Below are positions 39,561 to 53,661 of a stretch of 64,000 bases of DNA, piece by piece. Numbering within the stretch: the first letter of the stretch is position 1; every line of letters begins with the position of its first letter. Source of the DNA: an uncultured Pelagibacteraceae bacterium (lineage in GTDB: Bacteria; Pseudomonadota; Alphaproteobacteria; Pelagibacterales; Pelagibacteraceae); assembly GCA_902584685.1 (NCBI GenBank), contig CACIAP010000002.1, forward strand, positions 34,935-98,934, in the 5' to 3' direction. The notes beneath the pieces were generated by a model. It made no database searches and was not told the origin of the DNA. It worked only from the letters and a program-made list of their open reading frames with translations. The translations under genes were made by a program, and so were the position numbers.

Positions 39561-41321
39561 ATGACTATTTATACTGCACCAGTCGAAGAAATGATGTTCC
39601 TTTTTGATAATCTTAAAGATAATCAAAGATATAAAGAAATTGAAAAATACAAAGAAATAAATTCGGAACTTGTTAAAGGGATTTTAGAAGAAGCAGCAAA
39701 AATAAACCAAGAGCTGATTTTACCATTGGCTAAAGCAGGGGATGAAAATCCTTGCGTATATGAAAATGGTGTTGTCAGAACACCTCCGGGCTATAAAGAA
39801 GTTTATAAAAAATTTATAGAAGATGGCTGGACTTCCCTTTCTTGCGACCCAAAATATGGTGGTCAGGGTATACCAAAAACTGTAAGTACTTTTTTTGAGG
39901 AAATGCTGTCATCGTCAAGTTTAGCATTTAAATTATATAGTGAACTTAGTATTGGGGCTTATAATTGTATACTTACTCATGCTGAGCAAAGCATAAAAGA
40001 TAAATTCCTTCCAAAAATCGTAGAGGGGAAATGGAGTGGTACAATGTGCTTAACAGAACCACAGTGTGGAACCGATTTAGGTTTATTAAAAACTAGAGCA
40101 GTCCCAAAAGGTGATGGAATCTATGAAATAACTGGACAAAAAATTTTCATTACTTCTGGAGACCATGATTTAACGGAAAATATAATTCATTTAGTTTTAG
40201 CAAGAACAACGGATGCACCAAAAGGAACAAAGGGAATAAGTTTATTTCTTGTACCAAAATTTGAAGTCAGCGAAGATGGAGTTGTAGGTTCTAGAAATGG
40301 TGTCAGTACAAATTCAATTGAGAGCAAGATGGGAATTAAAGGTTCTCCAACTTGCGTTCTAAATTTTGAAAATTCAAAAGGTATTATGATTGGACCTGAA
40401 AACAAAGGTTTGAACTCCATGTTCACAATGATGAATTTAGAAAGAATTGTAGTCGGTGTTCAAGGTTTAGGAATTGCCGAAACCGCGTATCAAAATTCTG
40501 TTGCATATTCTAAAGAAAGAAAACAAGGAAAAGCAAACAATAGCAAGAATGGCGAAACAGATTTAATAATAAAACATGCAGATATCAGGAGAAGCTTAAT
40601 GAACATGAAATCAATTATCGAGGGTCAAAGATCCTTTGCTTTTTGGTTGTCTCAACAAATTGACGTAAGTTTATCTCATGATGATAAAGATGTAAGAAAT
40701 GATGCCTCAAATATGGTCGCTCTACTTACACCTGTTATAAAATCATTTTTCACAGACAATGGTGTAGAAATTACTAATGATGCAATTCAGGTATTTGGTG
40801 GATACGGCTATACAAAAGATCAAGGGATAGAACAATTATTTAGAGATAATAGGATAACACCAATTTATGAAGGTACAAACTCTGTACAAGCAATTGATCT
40901 TGTTTACCGAAAAATTTCTTCAGAGGGCATATTTGAAAACTTTATAAAATCAATGGATAATGAAATCAAAAATTATAAAAATGAAAAAAACCTAGTGAGT
41001 TTTTTAAATATCTTTGAAAAATACAAAGAAATCTTAGTATCTTTTACAAAGTGGACGAGAGAAAAAATCAATTCAAACAAGGATGATGCAAGTGCAGCAT
41101 GTAATGATTATTTAAAAGTATTAGGTTACACAGCATTAGCTTTTGCCTGGATTAAAACTTTAAAAGTAAGTTTTGAAAAACAAAATACAAATAAAGATTT
41201 TTACGAGGATAAAATAAATACTGGAAAGTATTATTTCGAAAAAATTTTACCAAGAGCACAGTCACATTACGTAGTTGGAACAAGTGGTAGCCATACAACT
41301 ATGAATGCCAAATTTAATTAA
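39561..41321 (+). CDS. dmdC: Acyl-CoA dehydrogenase, probable 3-methylmercaptopropionyl-CoA dehydrogenase DmdC
   Basis: MCLTEPQCGTDLGLLKTRA, FGGYGYTKDQGIEQLFRDNRITPIYEGTNSVQAIDL; length and position next to dmdB/dmdA. Confidence 0.85.
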   Translation: MTIYTAPVEEMMFLFDNLKDNQRYKEIEKYKEINSELVKGILEEAAKINQELILPLAKAGDENPCVYENGVVRTPPGYKEVYKKFIEDGWTSLSCDPKYGGQGIPKTVSTFFEEMLSSSSLAFKLYSELSIGAYNCILTHAEQSIKDKFLPKIVEGKWSGTMCLTEPQCGTDLGLLKTRAVPKGDGIYEITGQKIFITSGDHDLTENIIHLVLARTTDAPKGTKGISLFLVPKFEVSEDGVVGSRNGVSTNSIESKMGIKGSPTCVLNFENSKGIMIGPENKGLNSMFTMMNLERIVVGVQGLGIAETAYQNSVAYSKERKQGKANNSKNGETDLIIKHADIRRSLMNMKSIIEGQRSFAFWLSQQIDVSLSHDDKDVRNDASNMVALLTPVIKSFFTDNGVEITNDAIQVFGGYGYTKDQGIEQLFRDNRITPIYEGTNSVQAIDLVYRKISSEGIFENFIKSMDNEIKNYKNEKNLVSFLNIFEKYKEILVSFTKWTREKINSNKDDASAACNDYLKVLGYTALAFAWIKTLKVSFEKQNTNKDFYEDKINTGKYYFEKILPRAQSHYVVGTSGSHTTMNAKFN

Positions 41322-42949
41322 TGAACAAATACAATCAAAATTTAGATAAAAATAATGCTAATTTTGTACCACTAACACCTTTAAGTTTTCTAGAAAGGGC
41401 AAAAGATATATTTCCAAATTATGAGGCACTGGTATACGAAAATCGTTCTTATACGTGGTTACAAATCTACAATCGCTGCATTAAGTTTGCTAGTGCACTT
41501 GAGAAGATTGGAATTAAAGAAGGAGACACTGTTTCGGTAATGGCATTTAATACTCCAGAAATATTTGAAGCTCACTATTCTGTACCAATGACAGGAGCAG
41601 TTCTTAACACTATCAATACAAGATTAGATGCAAAAACAGTTTCCTATATATTAGACCACGCAGAGGCAAAAGTTCTTGTAGTCGATAGACAACTTCACTC
41701 AGTAATAAACAAAGCATTAGAAACTGTAAAATCTAAGCCTATAATAATTGATATCCAAGACGATAAAGCAGATCAATCTTTGCTTAAAAAAATTGGTGAT
41801 AAAGAATATGAAGATTTTTTAAATACAGGAGATGAAAATTATATCTGGAAAAAACCAAAAGACGAATGGCAAGCAATTTCATTAAGTTATACTTCGGGCA
41901 CAACAGGTAATCCAAAAGGTGTAGTTTATCATCATCGTGGTTCTTATCTAATGTCAACTGGGAGTGCAGTTGCTTGGAATATGCCTAATAGATTAAATTT
42001 TTTAACAGTCGTTCCAATGTTTCATTGTAATGGATGGGGATATCCTTGGACAATTCCAATGTTGAATGGAAAAACTATATGTTTAAGAGCTATAGATATT
42101 AAAAAAATTTTTGAATTAATTGAAAAACATGACATCAGTCACTTCGGGGGTGCACCAATAGTTCTTAATATGATCACTGGTGCTTCAGAATCCGAGAGGA
42201 AAAAGTTGAAGAAAAAAGTTTTTGTTTTAACTGCTGGTGCCCCACCCCCAAGTATTATTTTTAAGAAAATGGAAAATTTGGGTTTTGAAGTAATGCACGT
42301 ATACGGATTAACCGAAACGTATGGCCATATTTTACAATGCGCATGGAATGACGATTGGAATTCTTATGATGAAGATAAAAAAAATGAAATTAAAGCCAGA
42401 CAAGGTGTAAGATATCCAAATACAGAGGACACAAAAGTAATTGATCCAGAAACTATGAGTCCTGTGCCCAAAGATGGCAAAACGATTGGTGAAATCATGA
42501 TTAAAGGAAACATAGTTATGAAAGGTTATTTTAAAGATAAAGAAGCAACTGACAAGGCTATGGCTCACGGCTGGTTTCACTCTGGAGATTTAGCTGTAGT
42601 GCATCCGGATGGCTACATAAAGATCAAGGATAGATCAAAAGATATAATTATTTCAGGTGGTGAGAACATATCTTCTATTGAAATAGAGAATACTTTGGCC
42701 AAACATCCTAGTGTTTCAATAGCAGCAGTAGTGGCCAAACCAGATGAAAAATGGGGCGAGGTTCCTTGTGCATTTATAGAAAAAGTAAAAGATAAAAAAA
42801 CAAGCGAGAAAGAACTTATAGATTTTTGCAGAGAAACATTAGCTGGCTTTAAAATTCCAAAAAAAATCGCTTTTTGTGAATTGCCAAAAACTTCAACAGG
42901 AAAAATTCAGAAATTTGAGTTAAGGAAAAAGGCCAAGGAATTAACTTGA
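41321..42949 (+). CDS. dmdB: AMP-binding acyl-CoA synthetase, probable methylmercaptopropionate-CoA ligase DmdB
   Basis: LSYTSGTTGNPKGVVYHHRGSYLM, FHCNGWGYPWT, YGLTETYGH, SGDLAVVHPDGYIKIKDRSKDIIISGGENISS; operon context. Confidence 0.85.
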   Translation: MNKYNQNLDKNNANFVPLTPLSFLERAKDIFPNYEALVYENRSYTWLQIYNRCIKFASALEKIGIKEGDTVSVMAFNTPEIFEAHYSVPMTGAVLNTINTRLDAKTVSYILDHAEAKVLVVDRQLHSVINKALETVKSKPIIIDIQDDKADQSLLKKIGDKEYEDFLNTGDENYIWKKPKDEWQAISLSYTSGTTGNPKGVVYHHRGSYLMSTGSAVAWNMPNRLNFLTVVPMFHCNGWGYPWTIPMLNGKTICLRAIDIKKIFELIEKHDISHFGGAPIVLNMITGASESERKKLKKKVFVLTAGAPPPSIIFKKMENLGFEVMHVYGLTETYGHILQCAWNDDWNSYDEDKKNEIKARQGVRYPNTEDTKVIDPETMSPVPKDGKTIGEIMIKGNIVMKGYFKDKEATDKAMAHGWFHSGDLAVVHPDGYIKIKDRSKDIIISGGENISSIEIENTLAKHPSVSIAAVVAKPDEKWGEVPCAFIEKVKDKKTSEKELIDFCRETLAGFKIPKKIAFCELPKTSTGKIQKFELRKKAKELT

Positions 42950-43722
42950 ATCTTGAAATAGATAAGAAGCAGGTATTTGCATCTACAGCAGGTAAAGATT
43001 TTGATCCGGCAAAACAAACAGTTTTTCTTTTGCATGGAAGCGGACTCTCACATATTGTGTGGTCTCTTACAGAACAATTTTTATCTAATAAAGGTCTAAA
43101 CATTTTATCTTTAGACTTACCTGGTCATGGAAATTCAGAAGGTCCTTGCATTGATTCAATTGAAAAAATTGCAGATTGGATTGAAAGTGTAAGACTTTTT
43201 TTAAAAATTGAAAAAGTTTCAATAGTAGGACATTCTCAAGGGTGTTTAGAGGCTTTAGAGTATGGTTCTCGTTATAAAAAAAGTATTTTTAAATTAGTTT
43301 TTCTAGCGGGCTCCTACAAAATGCCTGTTAATCAAGATTTAATAGATCTAGCAGATTCTGGGGACAAAAAGGCAGTTCATTTAATGATGAAATGGGGTTA
43401 CGAAGGTTCAAGAAAATTTATAGGAGGTAATCCTGTTGAAAAAATTATTAATTCTTCTAGAGAGGTAAAGGAAATATTGGCCACTGATTTAAAAGCCTGT
43501 AATAATTACAAAAATGGAAAAGAGGCATCTGCCGCCATAGAATGCCCTACTTTATTAATTTTTGGGGCTTTAGACAAAATGGTACCGTCTGAAAATGGAA
43601 AAAAATTCGCGAATTTAATTAAAAATTCAGAGACACAAATAATAAATGAGTGTGGACATATGATTATGTTTGAAAAAGCTTTTGAAATGAGAGAAAAGGT
43701 AGCAGAATTTTTAAAAAAATGA
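42946..43722 (+). CDS. Alpha/beta hydrolase embedded in the DMSP cluster
   Basis: TTG start; [24 protein letters not shown] nucleophile elbow, [27 protein letters not shown]. Confidence 0.92.
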   Translation: MNLEIDKKQVFASTAGKDFDPAKQTVFLLHGSGLSHIVWSLTEQFLSNKGLNILSLDLPGHGNSEGPCIDSIEKIADWIESVRLFLKIEKVSIVGHSQGCLEALEYGSRYKKSIFKLVFLAGSYKMPVNQDLIDLADSGDKKAVHLMMKWGYEGSRKFIGGNPVEKIINSSREVKEILATDLKACNNYKNGKEASAAIECPTLLIFGALDKMVPSENGKKFANLIKNSETQIINECGHMIMFEKAFEMREKVAEFLKK

Positions 43723-44828
43723 AAAATTTTTCTATTATAAAATCTAGAAGGTTAAGAAGCACTCCTTATACTGATAGGATCGAGGCCCACGGAGTAAGCG
43801 GATATACAGTATACAACCACATGTTATTACCAGTCACTTTTAAATCTGTAGAGGCAGATTACGAGCATTTAAAAAAGTTTGTTCAAATTTGGGATGTTTC
43901 TGCAGAAAGACAAGTTGAAATTTCGGGTAAAGACTCTGCAAAACTTGTTCAATTAATGACATGTAGAGATTTATCAAAATCAAAAGTTGGAAGATGCTAT
44001 TATGCACCTCTGATTGACGACGGCGGCTGTCTAGTCAATGACCCGATAATAAATAAATTAGCTGATGATAAATGGTGGCTTTCAATAGCAGATGCTGATG
44101 TAATATTTTTTGCAAAGGGTTTAGCTGCAGGGCATAAGTTCGATGTAAAGATTCACGAACCTAACGTAAATATACTTGCTATCCAAGGTCCCCTTTCAGA
44201 TGATTTAATGGCCAAGTTATTTGGCGAGGAAATTAGAAATCTTAAATTTTTTAATTTTAAATACTTTAATTTTAAAGGAAATAATTATTTTATAGCAAGA
44301 TCGGGATGGTCAAAGCAAGGAGGCTTCGAAGTTTATGTTGAAGACAATAAAGCTGGTCAAGATTTATATGATTACTTGTTTGAATATGGTAAAGAATTTA
44401 ATGTAAGAGCTGGTTGCCCTAATTTAATTGAGAGAATTGAGTCAGCTTTATTGTCTTACGGTAGTGATTTTGACAATAGAGATAATCCATTTGAAGCAAA
44501 CTTTGACAAATTCATTAATTTAGACTCTGATGTAAATTTTTTAGGCAAAGAAAAATTAAAAAAAATTCAAAAAGAAGGGGTGTCTAGAAAATTGATGGGT
44601 GTAAAAATCGATCATAATAAAATTGATATGTATTGCGAGAAAACATTATTAGATGATAATAATAACATTGTTGGATATGTTAGATCAGCTGCATATTCAC
44701 CAACTTTTAAAAAGATTATTGGCATTGCAATGATTAACAAACCTTATTGGGATAGCAAACATCAATTTAAGATAGATATTAATGATAAAATATTTTTAGG
44801 AACAGTTTGCGATTTACCCTTCATTTAG
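43719..44828 (+). CDS. dmdA: Dimethylsulfoniopropionate demethylase DmdA (GcvT-like fold)
   Basis: [73 protein letters not shown]; 369 aa; flanked by dmdB/dmdC homologues. Confidence 0.9.
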   Translation: MKNFSIIKSRRLRSTPYTDRIEAHGVSGYTVYNHMLLPVTFKSVEADYEHLKKFVQIWDVSAERQVEISGKDSAKLVQLMTCRDLSKSKVGRCYYAPLIDDGGCLVNDPIINKLADDKWWLSIADADVIFFAKGLAAGHKFDVKIHEPNVNILAIQGPLSDDLMAKLFGEEIRNLKFFNFKYFNFKGNNYFIARSGWSKQGGFEVYVEDNKAGQDLYDYLFEYGKEFNVRAGCPNLIERIESALLSYGSDFDNRDNPFEANFDKFINLDSDVNFLGKEKLKKIQKEGVSRKLMGVKIDHNKIDMYCEKTLLDDNNNIVGYVRSAAYSPTFKKIIGIAMINKPYWDSKHQFKIDINDKIFLGTVCDLPFI

Positions 44829-44843
44829 TATAAGTTAATCATC

Positions 44844-45836
44844 ATGAATATTGCAATCGTAGGTGCCACAGGAAATGTCGGTAGAAAAATAATTGAAGTT
44901 ATACATAAAAAGGAAATTTCAATAGATAGTCTATACTTTGTTGCATCATCCAAAAGCGCTGGATCAGTTTTAGAATTTGGTGATAAAGAAATTAAAATTG
45001 AAAATTTAGAAAATTTTGACTTTTCTAAAGTAGATCTCTCTTTTTTTTGTGCTGGAAAAACAATCTCTGAAAAATATGTGCCTTTAGCAGCTAAACATTC
45101 AGTTGTTATTGATAACTCAAGTTTTTTTAGAATGGACCCTGATGTACCTTTGATAGTTCCCCAAGTAAATAAAGATCATTTAAAAGATATTAAAAAAAAT
45201 ATAATTGCAAATCCTAACTGCTCTACTGCACAACTGGTTATTGTTTTAAAATCGCTTAATGACTCTTTTAAAATTAAAAGAGTAGTTATTTCCACTTATC
45301 AGTCTACCTCAGGAGCTGGAAAAAAACCTATGGATGAACTAATTGATCAAACAAAGTCTATATTGAATAATAAAAATTTTGAGTTTAAAAACTTCACAAA
45401 GCAAATTGCGTTTAATGCAATACCTCATATAGATAGTTTTTCTGATGATGGTTATACTAAAGAAGAGTTAAAAATGATTCATGAAACCAACAAAATACTT
45501 GGCACTAAAATTGACATTACTGCAACATGTGTCAGAATTCCAGTTCTTGTTTCCCATGCAGAGTCAGTAAATATTGAATTTGAAAATGATTTTACTATTA
45601 AAAAAGTAAAAGAATTATTAAGTGCCGCTGAGGGCTGTAAGGTGGTTGATGAGAATTCTGATGGTGGTTACATAACACCAGTTGAAGCAGAAGGTAAAGA
45701 TGAGACTTTTATTTCAAGAATTAGAAAAGATAATAGTAAAAAGAATGCTTTAAATATGTGGATTGTTTCTGACAATCTATTAAGGGGGGCAGCTTTAAAC
45801 GCTGTTGAAATTGCGGAGGCTTATATTAAAAGATAA
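44844..45836 (+). CDS. asd: Aspartate-semialdehyde dehydrogenase
   Basis: MNIAIVGATGNVGRKIIEVI, ANPNCSTAQLV, STYQSTSGAGKKPMDEL. Confidence 0.95.
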   Translation: MNIAIVGATGNVGRKIIEVIHKKEISIDSLYFVASSKSAGSVLEFGDKEIKIENLENFDFSKVDLSFFCAGKTISEKYVPLAAKHSVVIDNSSFFRMDPDVPLIVPQVNKDHLKDIKKNIIANPNCSTAQLVIVLKSLNDSFKIKRVVISTYQSTSGAGKKPMDELIDQTKSILNNKNFEFKNFTKQIAFNAIPHIDSFSDDGYTKEELKMIHETNKILGTKIDITATCVRIPVLVSHAESVNIEFENDFTIKKVKELLSAAEGCKVVDENSDGGYITPVEAEGKDETFISRIRKDNSKKNALNMWIVSDNLLRGAALNAVEIAEAYIKR

Positions 45837-45843
45837 TATAATT

Positions 45844-46230
45844 ATGAAAGAAAATAATCCATTATCTCCTCACATTCAGATATATAACTGGCATGTGTCA
45901 TCCCTTGTTTCTATTTCACATAGAATAACGGGCATTGTAAATTATTTTCTGTTAATTTTTATTTGCATTTGGGCAAGTAGTTTATTTTTTGGTGAAGGTG
46001 TCTATGAGATTTTTAAATTGTTTTTAAACTCAAAAATTGGGAAATTTTTTATAATCAGCTTTATATGGTCTTACACTTTTCAAATTTTAAGCGAAGTAAG
46101 ACATTGGTTTTGGGATATTGGATTAGGTTTTGAATTAAAAACAACAAAAATAACTGGGCTTCTGGTTATCTTTGGTTCTTTCCTATTAACAATTTTAATC
46201 TATTCTTCTAGAGGTTTTTTACAAATATGA
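45844..46230 (+). CDS. sdhC: Succinate dehydrogenase cytochrome b556 subunit
   Basis: NNPLSPHIQIYNWHVSSLVSISHRITGIVNY; RHWFWDIG; ATG 45844 preferred. Confidence 0.94.
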   Translation: MKENNPLSPHIQIYNWHVSSLVSISHRITGIVNYFLLIFICIWASSLFFGEGVYEIFKLFLNSKIGKFFIISFIWSYTFQILSEVRHWFWDIGLGFELKTTKITGLLVIFGSFLLTILIYSSRGFLQI

Positions 46231-46550
46231 TCAAAGCAACAAAGAAATGGCTTTTTTTAAAAATATCCTCTTTAGTAATGGTTCCACTAATGTTGTGGTT
46301 TTTATTCAATTTCGTTTCACTTTATGATTCTAATTATGGTGAAGTCTTAGCGTTTTTGTCTTCTCAACCTTCAAAATTATTTTTTTCTTTATTTCTTGTT
46401 TCAATGTTTTTTTATTCCGCTTTAAGTATCAGTGAAGTTTTTGAAGACTATATTCACGCAGAGAGCACCAAAAAGCTCCTAAATATTGGTGTTTTTTTGT
46501 CATCTTTGATTATTCCATTATTTACAATAATACTTATATCTAATTTATAA
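46227..46550 (+). CDS. sdhD: Succinate dehydrogenase membrane anchor subunit
   Basis: Three hydrophobic segments; SEVFEDYIHAESTKKLL; position between sdhC and sdhA. Confidence 0.88.
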   Translation: MIKATKKWLFLKISSLVMVPLMLWFLFNFVSLYDSNYGEVLAFLSSQPSKLFFSLFLVSMFFYSALSISEVFEDYIHAESTKKLLNIGVFLSSLIIPLFTIILISNL

Positions 46551-46553
46551 ATT

Positions 46554-48329
46554 ATGAAATCTTACAAAATTATTGACCATGAATATGACGTAGTTGTCCT
46601 TGGTGCAGGCGGCTCAGGTTTGAGAGCTGCTGTAGGTTTAAGTGAAGCAGGATTAAAAACTGCGTGTGTGTCAAAAGTTTTTCCAACTAGAAGTCATACT
46701 TCTGCTGCTCAAGGTGGGATCTCTGCAGCCTTAGGTAACATGGGTGAAGATGATTGGAGATGGCATATGTACGATACAGTTAAAGGTGCTGATTGGTTAG
46801 GTGATCAAGATTGTATAGAATATTTGTGCAAAGAAGCTCCTAGAGCAGTTTTAGAATTAGAAAAATACGGTGTACCCTTCAGCAGAACTGAAGATGGAAA
46901 AATATATCAGCGTCCATTTGGAGGAATGACAAAAAATTATGGTAATGAACCTGTTCAAAGAACATGTGCAGCAGCAGATAGAACTGGACATGCAATACTG
47001 CACACTTTATATGGCCAGGCCTTAAAACATAAAACAGAATTTTTTATCGAGTATTTTGCTTTGGATCTTTTAATGAAAGATGGTCAGTGCAAAGGACTAA
47101 TTGCGTGGAATTTAAATGATGGGACTATACACAGATTTAGATCACACATCACAATAATTGCAACAGGTGGTTATGGAAAAGTTTATTACTCTGCAACTTC
47201 AGCACATACTTGTACAGGAGACGGAAATGCAATGGTGCTTAGAGCTGGTTTACCTTTGCAGGATATGGAGTTCGTACAATTTCATCCAACAGGAATTTAT
47301 GGTCACGGGACTTTAATTTCAGAAGGTGTAAGGGGTGAAGGTGGTTACTTAGTAAATTCCAAAGGAGAGAGATTTATGGAAAGATATGCCCCAAAAGCTA
47401 AAGATCTTGCCTCAAGAGATGTTGTAAGTAGATCAATTGCGGTTGAAATTAATGAAGGAAGAGGGGTTGGAAATGAAAAAGATCACGTGCACTTACATTT
47501 AAACCATTTAGATCCAAAAGTTATAGAAGAAAGACTTCCAGGTATATCAGAGTCCTCAAGATTATTTGCGAATGTAGATGTAACAAAAGAACCTATTCCA
47601 GTAGTTCCAACTGTTCACTATAACATGGGAGGTATTCCTACAAATTATAAAGCTGAAGTTTTAACTTTAAATGGATCAGAAAAAACTGTTCCAGGATTAA
47701 TGGCAATTGGTGAGGCAGCTTGTGTGTCTGTTCATGGAGCTAACAGGCTCGGATCAAACTCTTTAATTGATCTAGTTGTTTTTGGAAGAGCTGCCGCTAA
47801 GCGTGCAGCAGAGTTGGTAAAACCAGGTACACCTCATGAAGAAATCCCACAGTCTGAGACTGATAAATGTTTAGAAAGATTTGATAGACTTAGAAATGCA
47901 TCTGGCACAAATAATACTGCAGATTTAAGACTGGCAATGCAAAAAACAATGCAATCTAAGTGCGCTGTTTTCAGAACTGAAAAGACTCTAAAAGAGGGTG
48001 TAAATGAAATTAGAAAACCTTTTGAGGGCATGGATGACCTTTCGGTAAAAGATAAGTCTCTAATTTTTAATACTGATCTAGTAGAGACATTAGAATTTGA
48101 TAATTTGATTAGACAAGCAATAACTACAATGGACTCCGCTTATCATAGAAAAGAAAGTAGAGGAGCTCACGCTAGAGAAGATTTTCCAAAGCGAAATGAC
48201 GAAAAATTTATGCAGCATACATTATCGTGGTGTGATGGCAAAAAGACTAAAATCGACTATAGACCTGTTCACAGATCAACACTTTCAAATGACGTTCAAT
48301 ACTTTCCACCTCAAGAAAGAGTTTACTGA
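46554..48329 (+). CDS. sdhA: Succinate dehydrogenase flavoprotein subunit
   Basis: [70 protein letters not shown]. Confidence 0.98.
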   Translation: MKSYKIIDHEYDVVVLGAGGSGLRAAVGLSEAGLKTACVSKVFPTRSHTSAAQGGISAALGNMGEDDWRWHMYDTVKGADWLGDQDCIEYLCKEAPRAVLELEKYGVPFSRTEDGKIYQRPFGGMTKNYGNEPVQRTCAAADRTGHAILHTLYGQALKHKTEFFIEYFALDLLMKDGQCKGLIAWNLNDGTIHRFRSHITIIATGGYGKVYYSATSAHTCTGDGNAMVLRAGLPLQDMEFVQFHPTGIYGHGTLISEGVRGEGGYLVNSKGERFMERYAPKAKDLASRDVVSRSIAVEINEGRGVGNEKDHVHLHLNHLDPKVIEERLPGISESSRLFANVDVTKEPIPVVPTVHYNMGGIPTNYKAEVLTLNGSEKTVPGLMAIGEAACVSVHGANRLGSNSLIDLVVFGRAAAKRAAELVKPGTPHEEIPQSETDKCLERFDRLRNASGTNNTADLRLAMQKTMQSKCAVFRTEKTLKEGVNEIRKPFEGMDDLSVKDKSLIFNTDLVETLEFDNLIRQAITTMDSAYHRKESRGAHAREDFPKRNDEKFMQHTLSWCDGKKTKIDYRPVHRSTLSNDVQYFPPQERVY

Positions 48330-49099
48330 TGGTTCAGATAAACTTACCACAAAATTCTAAAGTTGAAAAAGGTAAGTTTTTTAAAGACAAGACTGGCTCA
48401 AAAAATATACGCAAAGTAAATATTTATAGATGGGATCCATCTACAGGAGAAAACCCAAGGATTGATACTTACGAAGTAGACATGGACAATTGTCCTTCGA
48501 AAGTTTTAGATCTATTAAATAAAATTAAAAATGAGATAGATCCATCAATTGCTTACAGAAGATCTTGTGCACATGGAGTATGTGGATCCTGTGCTATGAA
48601 TATGGATGGGAAAAATGGGTTAGCTTGTACGAAGCCGCACTCTGAAATTAAAGGAGATATTAATATTTATCCTCTACCACATCTGAAAGTTTTAAAAGAC
48701 TTAATTGGTGATCTTAGTACTTTGTACAAACAATATGAATCTGTTGAACCATGGTTAAAAACAACCTCAAAAACTGAAAAAGAGAATATTCAATCCAAGA
48801 AAGATAGAGCTAAATTAGATGGGCTTTATGAGTGTATAATGTGTGCATGCTGTTCAACTTCTTGTCCAAGTTATTGGTGGAATGGCGAAAAATATCTAGG
48901 ACCTGCTGTGCTTTTACAGGCTTATAGATGGATAATTGATTCAAGAGATGAAGATAGAAAAGAGCGATTAAAAAAAGTTGCAGATGAACTTAAGTTATAT
49001 AGGTGTCATACTATTATGAATTGTACTAATGCTTGTCCCAAAGGTTTAAATCCAGCAAAAGCAATAGCTTCAATTAAGAAAATGCTTGCAACTAGCTAA
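48329..49099 (+). CDS. sdhB: Succinate dehydrogenase iron-sulfur subunit
   Basis: [52 protein letters not shown]. Confidence 0.98.
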   Translation: MVQINLPQNSKVEKGKFFKDKTGSKNIRKVNIYRWDPSTGENPRIDTYEVDMDNCPSKVLDLLNKIKNEIDPSIAYRRSCAHGVCGSCAMNMDGKNGLACTKPHSEIKGDINIYPLPHLKVLKDLIGDLSTLYKQYESVEPWLKTTSKTEKENIQSKKDRAKLDGLYECIMCACCSTSCPSYWWNGEKYLGPAVLLQAYRWIIDSRDEDRKERLKKVADELKLYRCHTIMNCTNACPKGLNPAKAIASIKKMLATS

Positions 49100-49123
49100 T
49101 TACTTAATTAAATAATTTCTCCG

Positions 49124-51592
<2,469 letters not shown>

Positions 51593-51593
<1 letters not shown>

Positions 51594-52753
51594 TGAATAT
51601 TCACGAACACCAGGCTAAACAATTATTAAAAAAATTTGGCGCCATTGTTCCTAATGGAGAAGCTTGTTTTACAGTACAAGAGGTTTTAGAAAAAGCAAAA
51701 AAACTCAATCTTAAAAAATATGTTTTAAAGGCACAAATACATGCAGGCGGGAGAGGTAAGGCAGGTGGAGTTAAAATATTGGATAATTTATCTGATCTAG
51801 AAAAAGCTGCAAGAGATTTGTTAGGAAAAAAATTAATTACACATCAGACAGGACCAAGTGGCAAAGAAGTTAAAAGACTTTACCTAGAGGAGCCATCCAA
51901 CATAAAAAAAGAATTCTATTTATCCTGTCTTATTGATAGGGCAAGTTCTAAAATTGCTTTTATTTCTAGCGATCAGGGTGGAATGGACATCGAAGAAGTT
52001 GCAAAAAGTGATCCTAATAAAATCAATACTGTAAAAATTAGTTTTAAAAAGGATATTGAAGATGAGGATTGTAAAAAAATTATTCGTAATTTCAATCTAG
52101 ATGATGATGCCAATCTAAAATGTATCAAGATTATTAAATCAATTTACAAAACATTTGTTTCTACCGATGCAAGCTTAATTGAAATCAATCCACTAATACT
52201 TACAAAGGAAAATAATATTATGTGTCTGGATGCAAAAATAAGCTTTGATGACAATGCAATTTTCAAGCATCCAGAATTACTAGAATTAAGAGATTTGAAT
52301 GAAGAAGATCCTATAGAAATAGAGGCAAGCAAACACGATTTAGCTTACATAAAATTAGATGGATCTATTGGATGTATGGTAAACGGAGCAGGATTAGCAA
52401 TGGCAACAATGGATATAATTAAACTGCATGGTCAAGAACCTGCAAATTTTTTAGATGTAGGAGGCGGTGCATCTAAAGAAAAAGTTGCAGCTGCGTTTAA
52501 GATAATTTTATCAGATAAAAATGTAAAAGGAATACTGATAAACATTTTTGGAGGGATTATGAGGTGTGATGTCCTTGCCCAAGGAATTGTAGAGGCTGCA
52601 AAAGAAACCAAAATAAATATACCTCTTGTAGTAAGACTTGCCGGAACCAATTCAAAAGAAGGAAAAAAAATATTAGATGAATCTGGATTAAAAATAATCT
52701 CTGCTAGCGATCTAGGGGACGCAGCAAAAAAAATTGTAAAACAAGTGGAATAA
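51593..52753 (+). CDS. sucC: Succinyl-CoA synthetase beta subunit
   Basis: [68 protein letters not shown]. Confidence 0.98.
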
Positions 52754-52754
52754 A

Positions 52755-53630
52755 ATGTCAGTTTTAATAAATAAAAATACTAAACTTATATGCCAAGGGT
52801 TCACTGGCGCCCATGGAACATTTCATTCTGAACAGTCAATAAAATATGGGACAAATCTAGTTGGAGGCGTAACTCCAGGTAAAGGAGGACAAACACACTT
52901 AAATAAACCTGTTTTTAATTCAGTAAAAGAAGCAAAAGATAAGACTAATGCAAATGCAACAATGATCTATGTCCCTGCAAAATTTGCTGCTGCAGCAATA
53001 ATCGAGGCAATTGAGGCTAAGATCGAATTGATAGTTTGTATAACTGAAGGGATTCCAATCTTGGATATGTTAAAAGTAAAAGAAAAATTATCAAACTCAG
53101 CTTCCAGACTAATTGGACCAAATTGTCCAGGAATTATCACTCCAGACGAATGTAAAATTGGTATTATGCCAGGAAATATTCATAAGAAGGGGTCCGTTGG
53201 TATAGTCTCAAGATCAGGAACTCTAACTTATGAGGCTGTTGCACAAACAACTGAAAACGGATTAGGTCAGTCAACATGTATCGGAATAGGAGGAGATCCA
53301 ATTAACGGTACCAATTTTATAGATTGTTTAGACTTGTTTTTAAACGATCCAGAAACTGAGTCTATTTTGATGATTGGTGAAATTGGAGGAACTGCAGAGG
53401 AAGAAGCAGCAGAATTTATTAAAAATCATATAATCAAAAAGCCTATGGTAGGATTTATTGCTGGTATCACAGCACCTCCTGGACGAAGAATGGGACATGC
53501 AGGGGCAATAATTTCTGGTGGCAAAGGAGGAGCTTCAGATAAAATTGATACAATGACAGATGCGGGTATTACCATTGCAAAATCTCCGGCAGAAATGGGA
53601 ATTACATTAAAAAATAAATTGGGTCTTTAA
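52755..53630 (+). CDS. sucD: Succinyl-CoA synthetase alpha subunit
   Basis: [54 protein letters not shown]. Confidence 0.98.
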   Translation: MSVLINKNTKLICQGFTGAHGTFHSEQSIKYGTNLVGGVTPGKGGQTHLNKPVFNSVKEAKDKTNANATMIYVPAKFAAAAIIEAIEAKIELIVCITEGIPILDMLKVKEKLSNSASRLIGPNCPGIITPDECKIGIMPGNIHKKGSVGIVSRSGTLTYEAVAQTTENGLGQSTCIGIGGDPINGTNFIDCLDLFLNDPETESILMIGEIGGTAEEEAAEFIKNHIIKKPMVGFIAGITAPPGRRMGHAGAIISGGKGGASDKIDTMTDAGITIAKSPAEMGITLKNKLGL

Positions 53631-53661
53631 TATTTTAATGTTAATACTATAATGATCATAA

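Noticed and set aside
45805-45843. Upstream start of sdhC overlapping asd
   Set aside because: Residues MKLRRLILKDNII are asd 3' sequence in another frame; ATG 45844 precedes the typical NNPLSPHIQIYNWH start.
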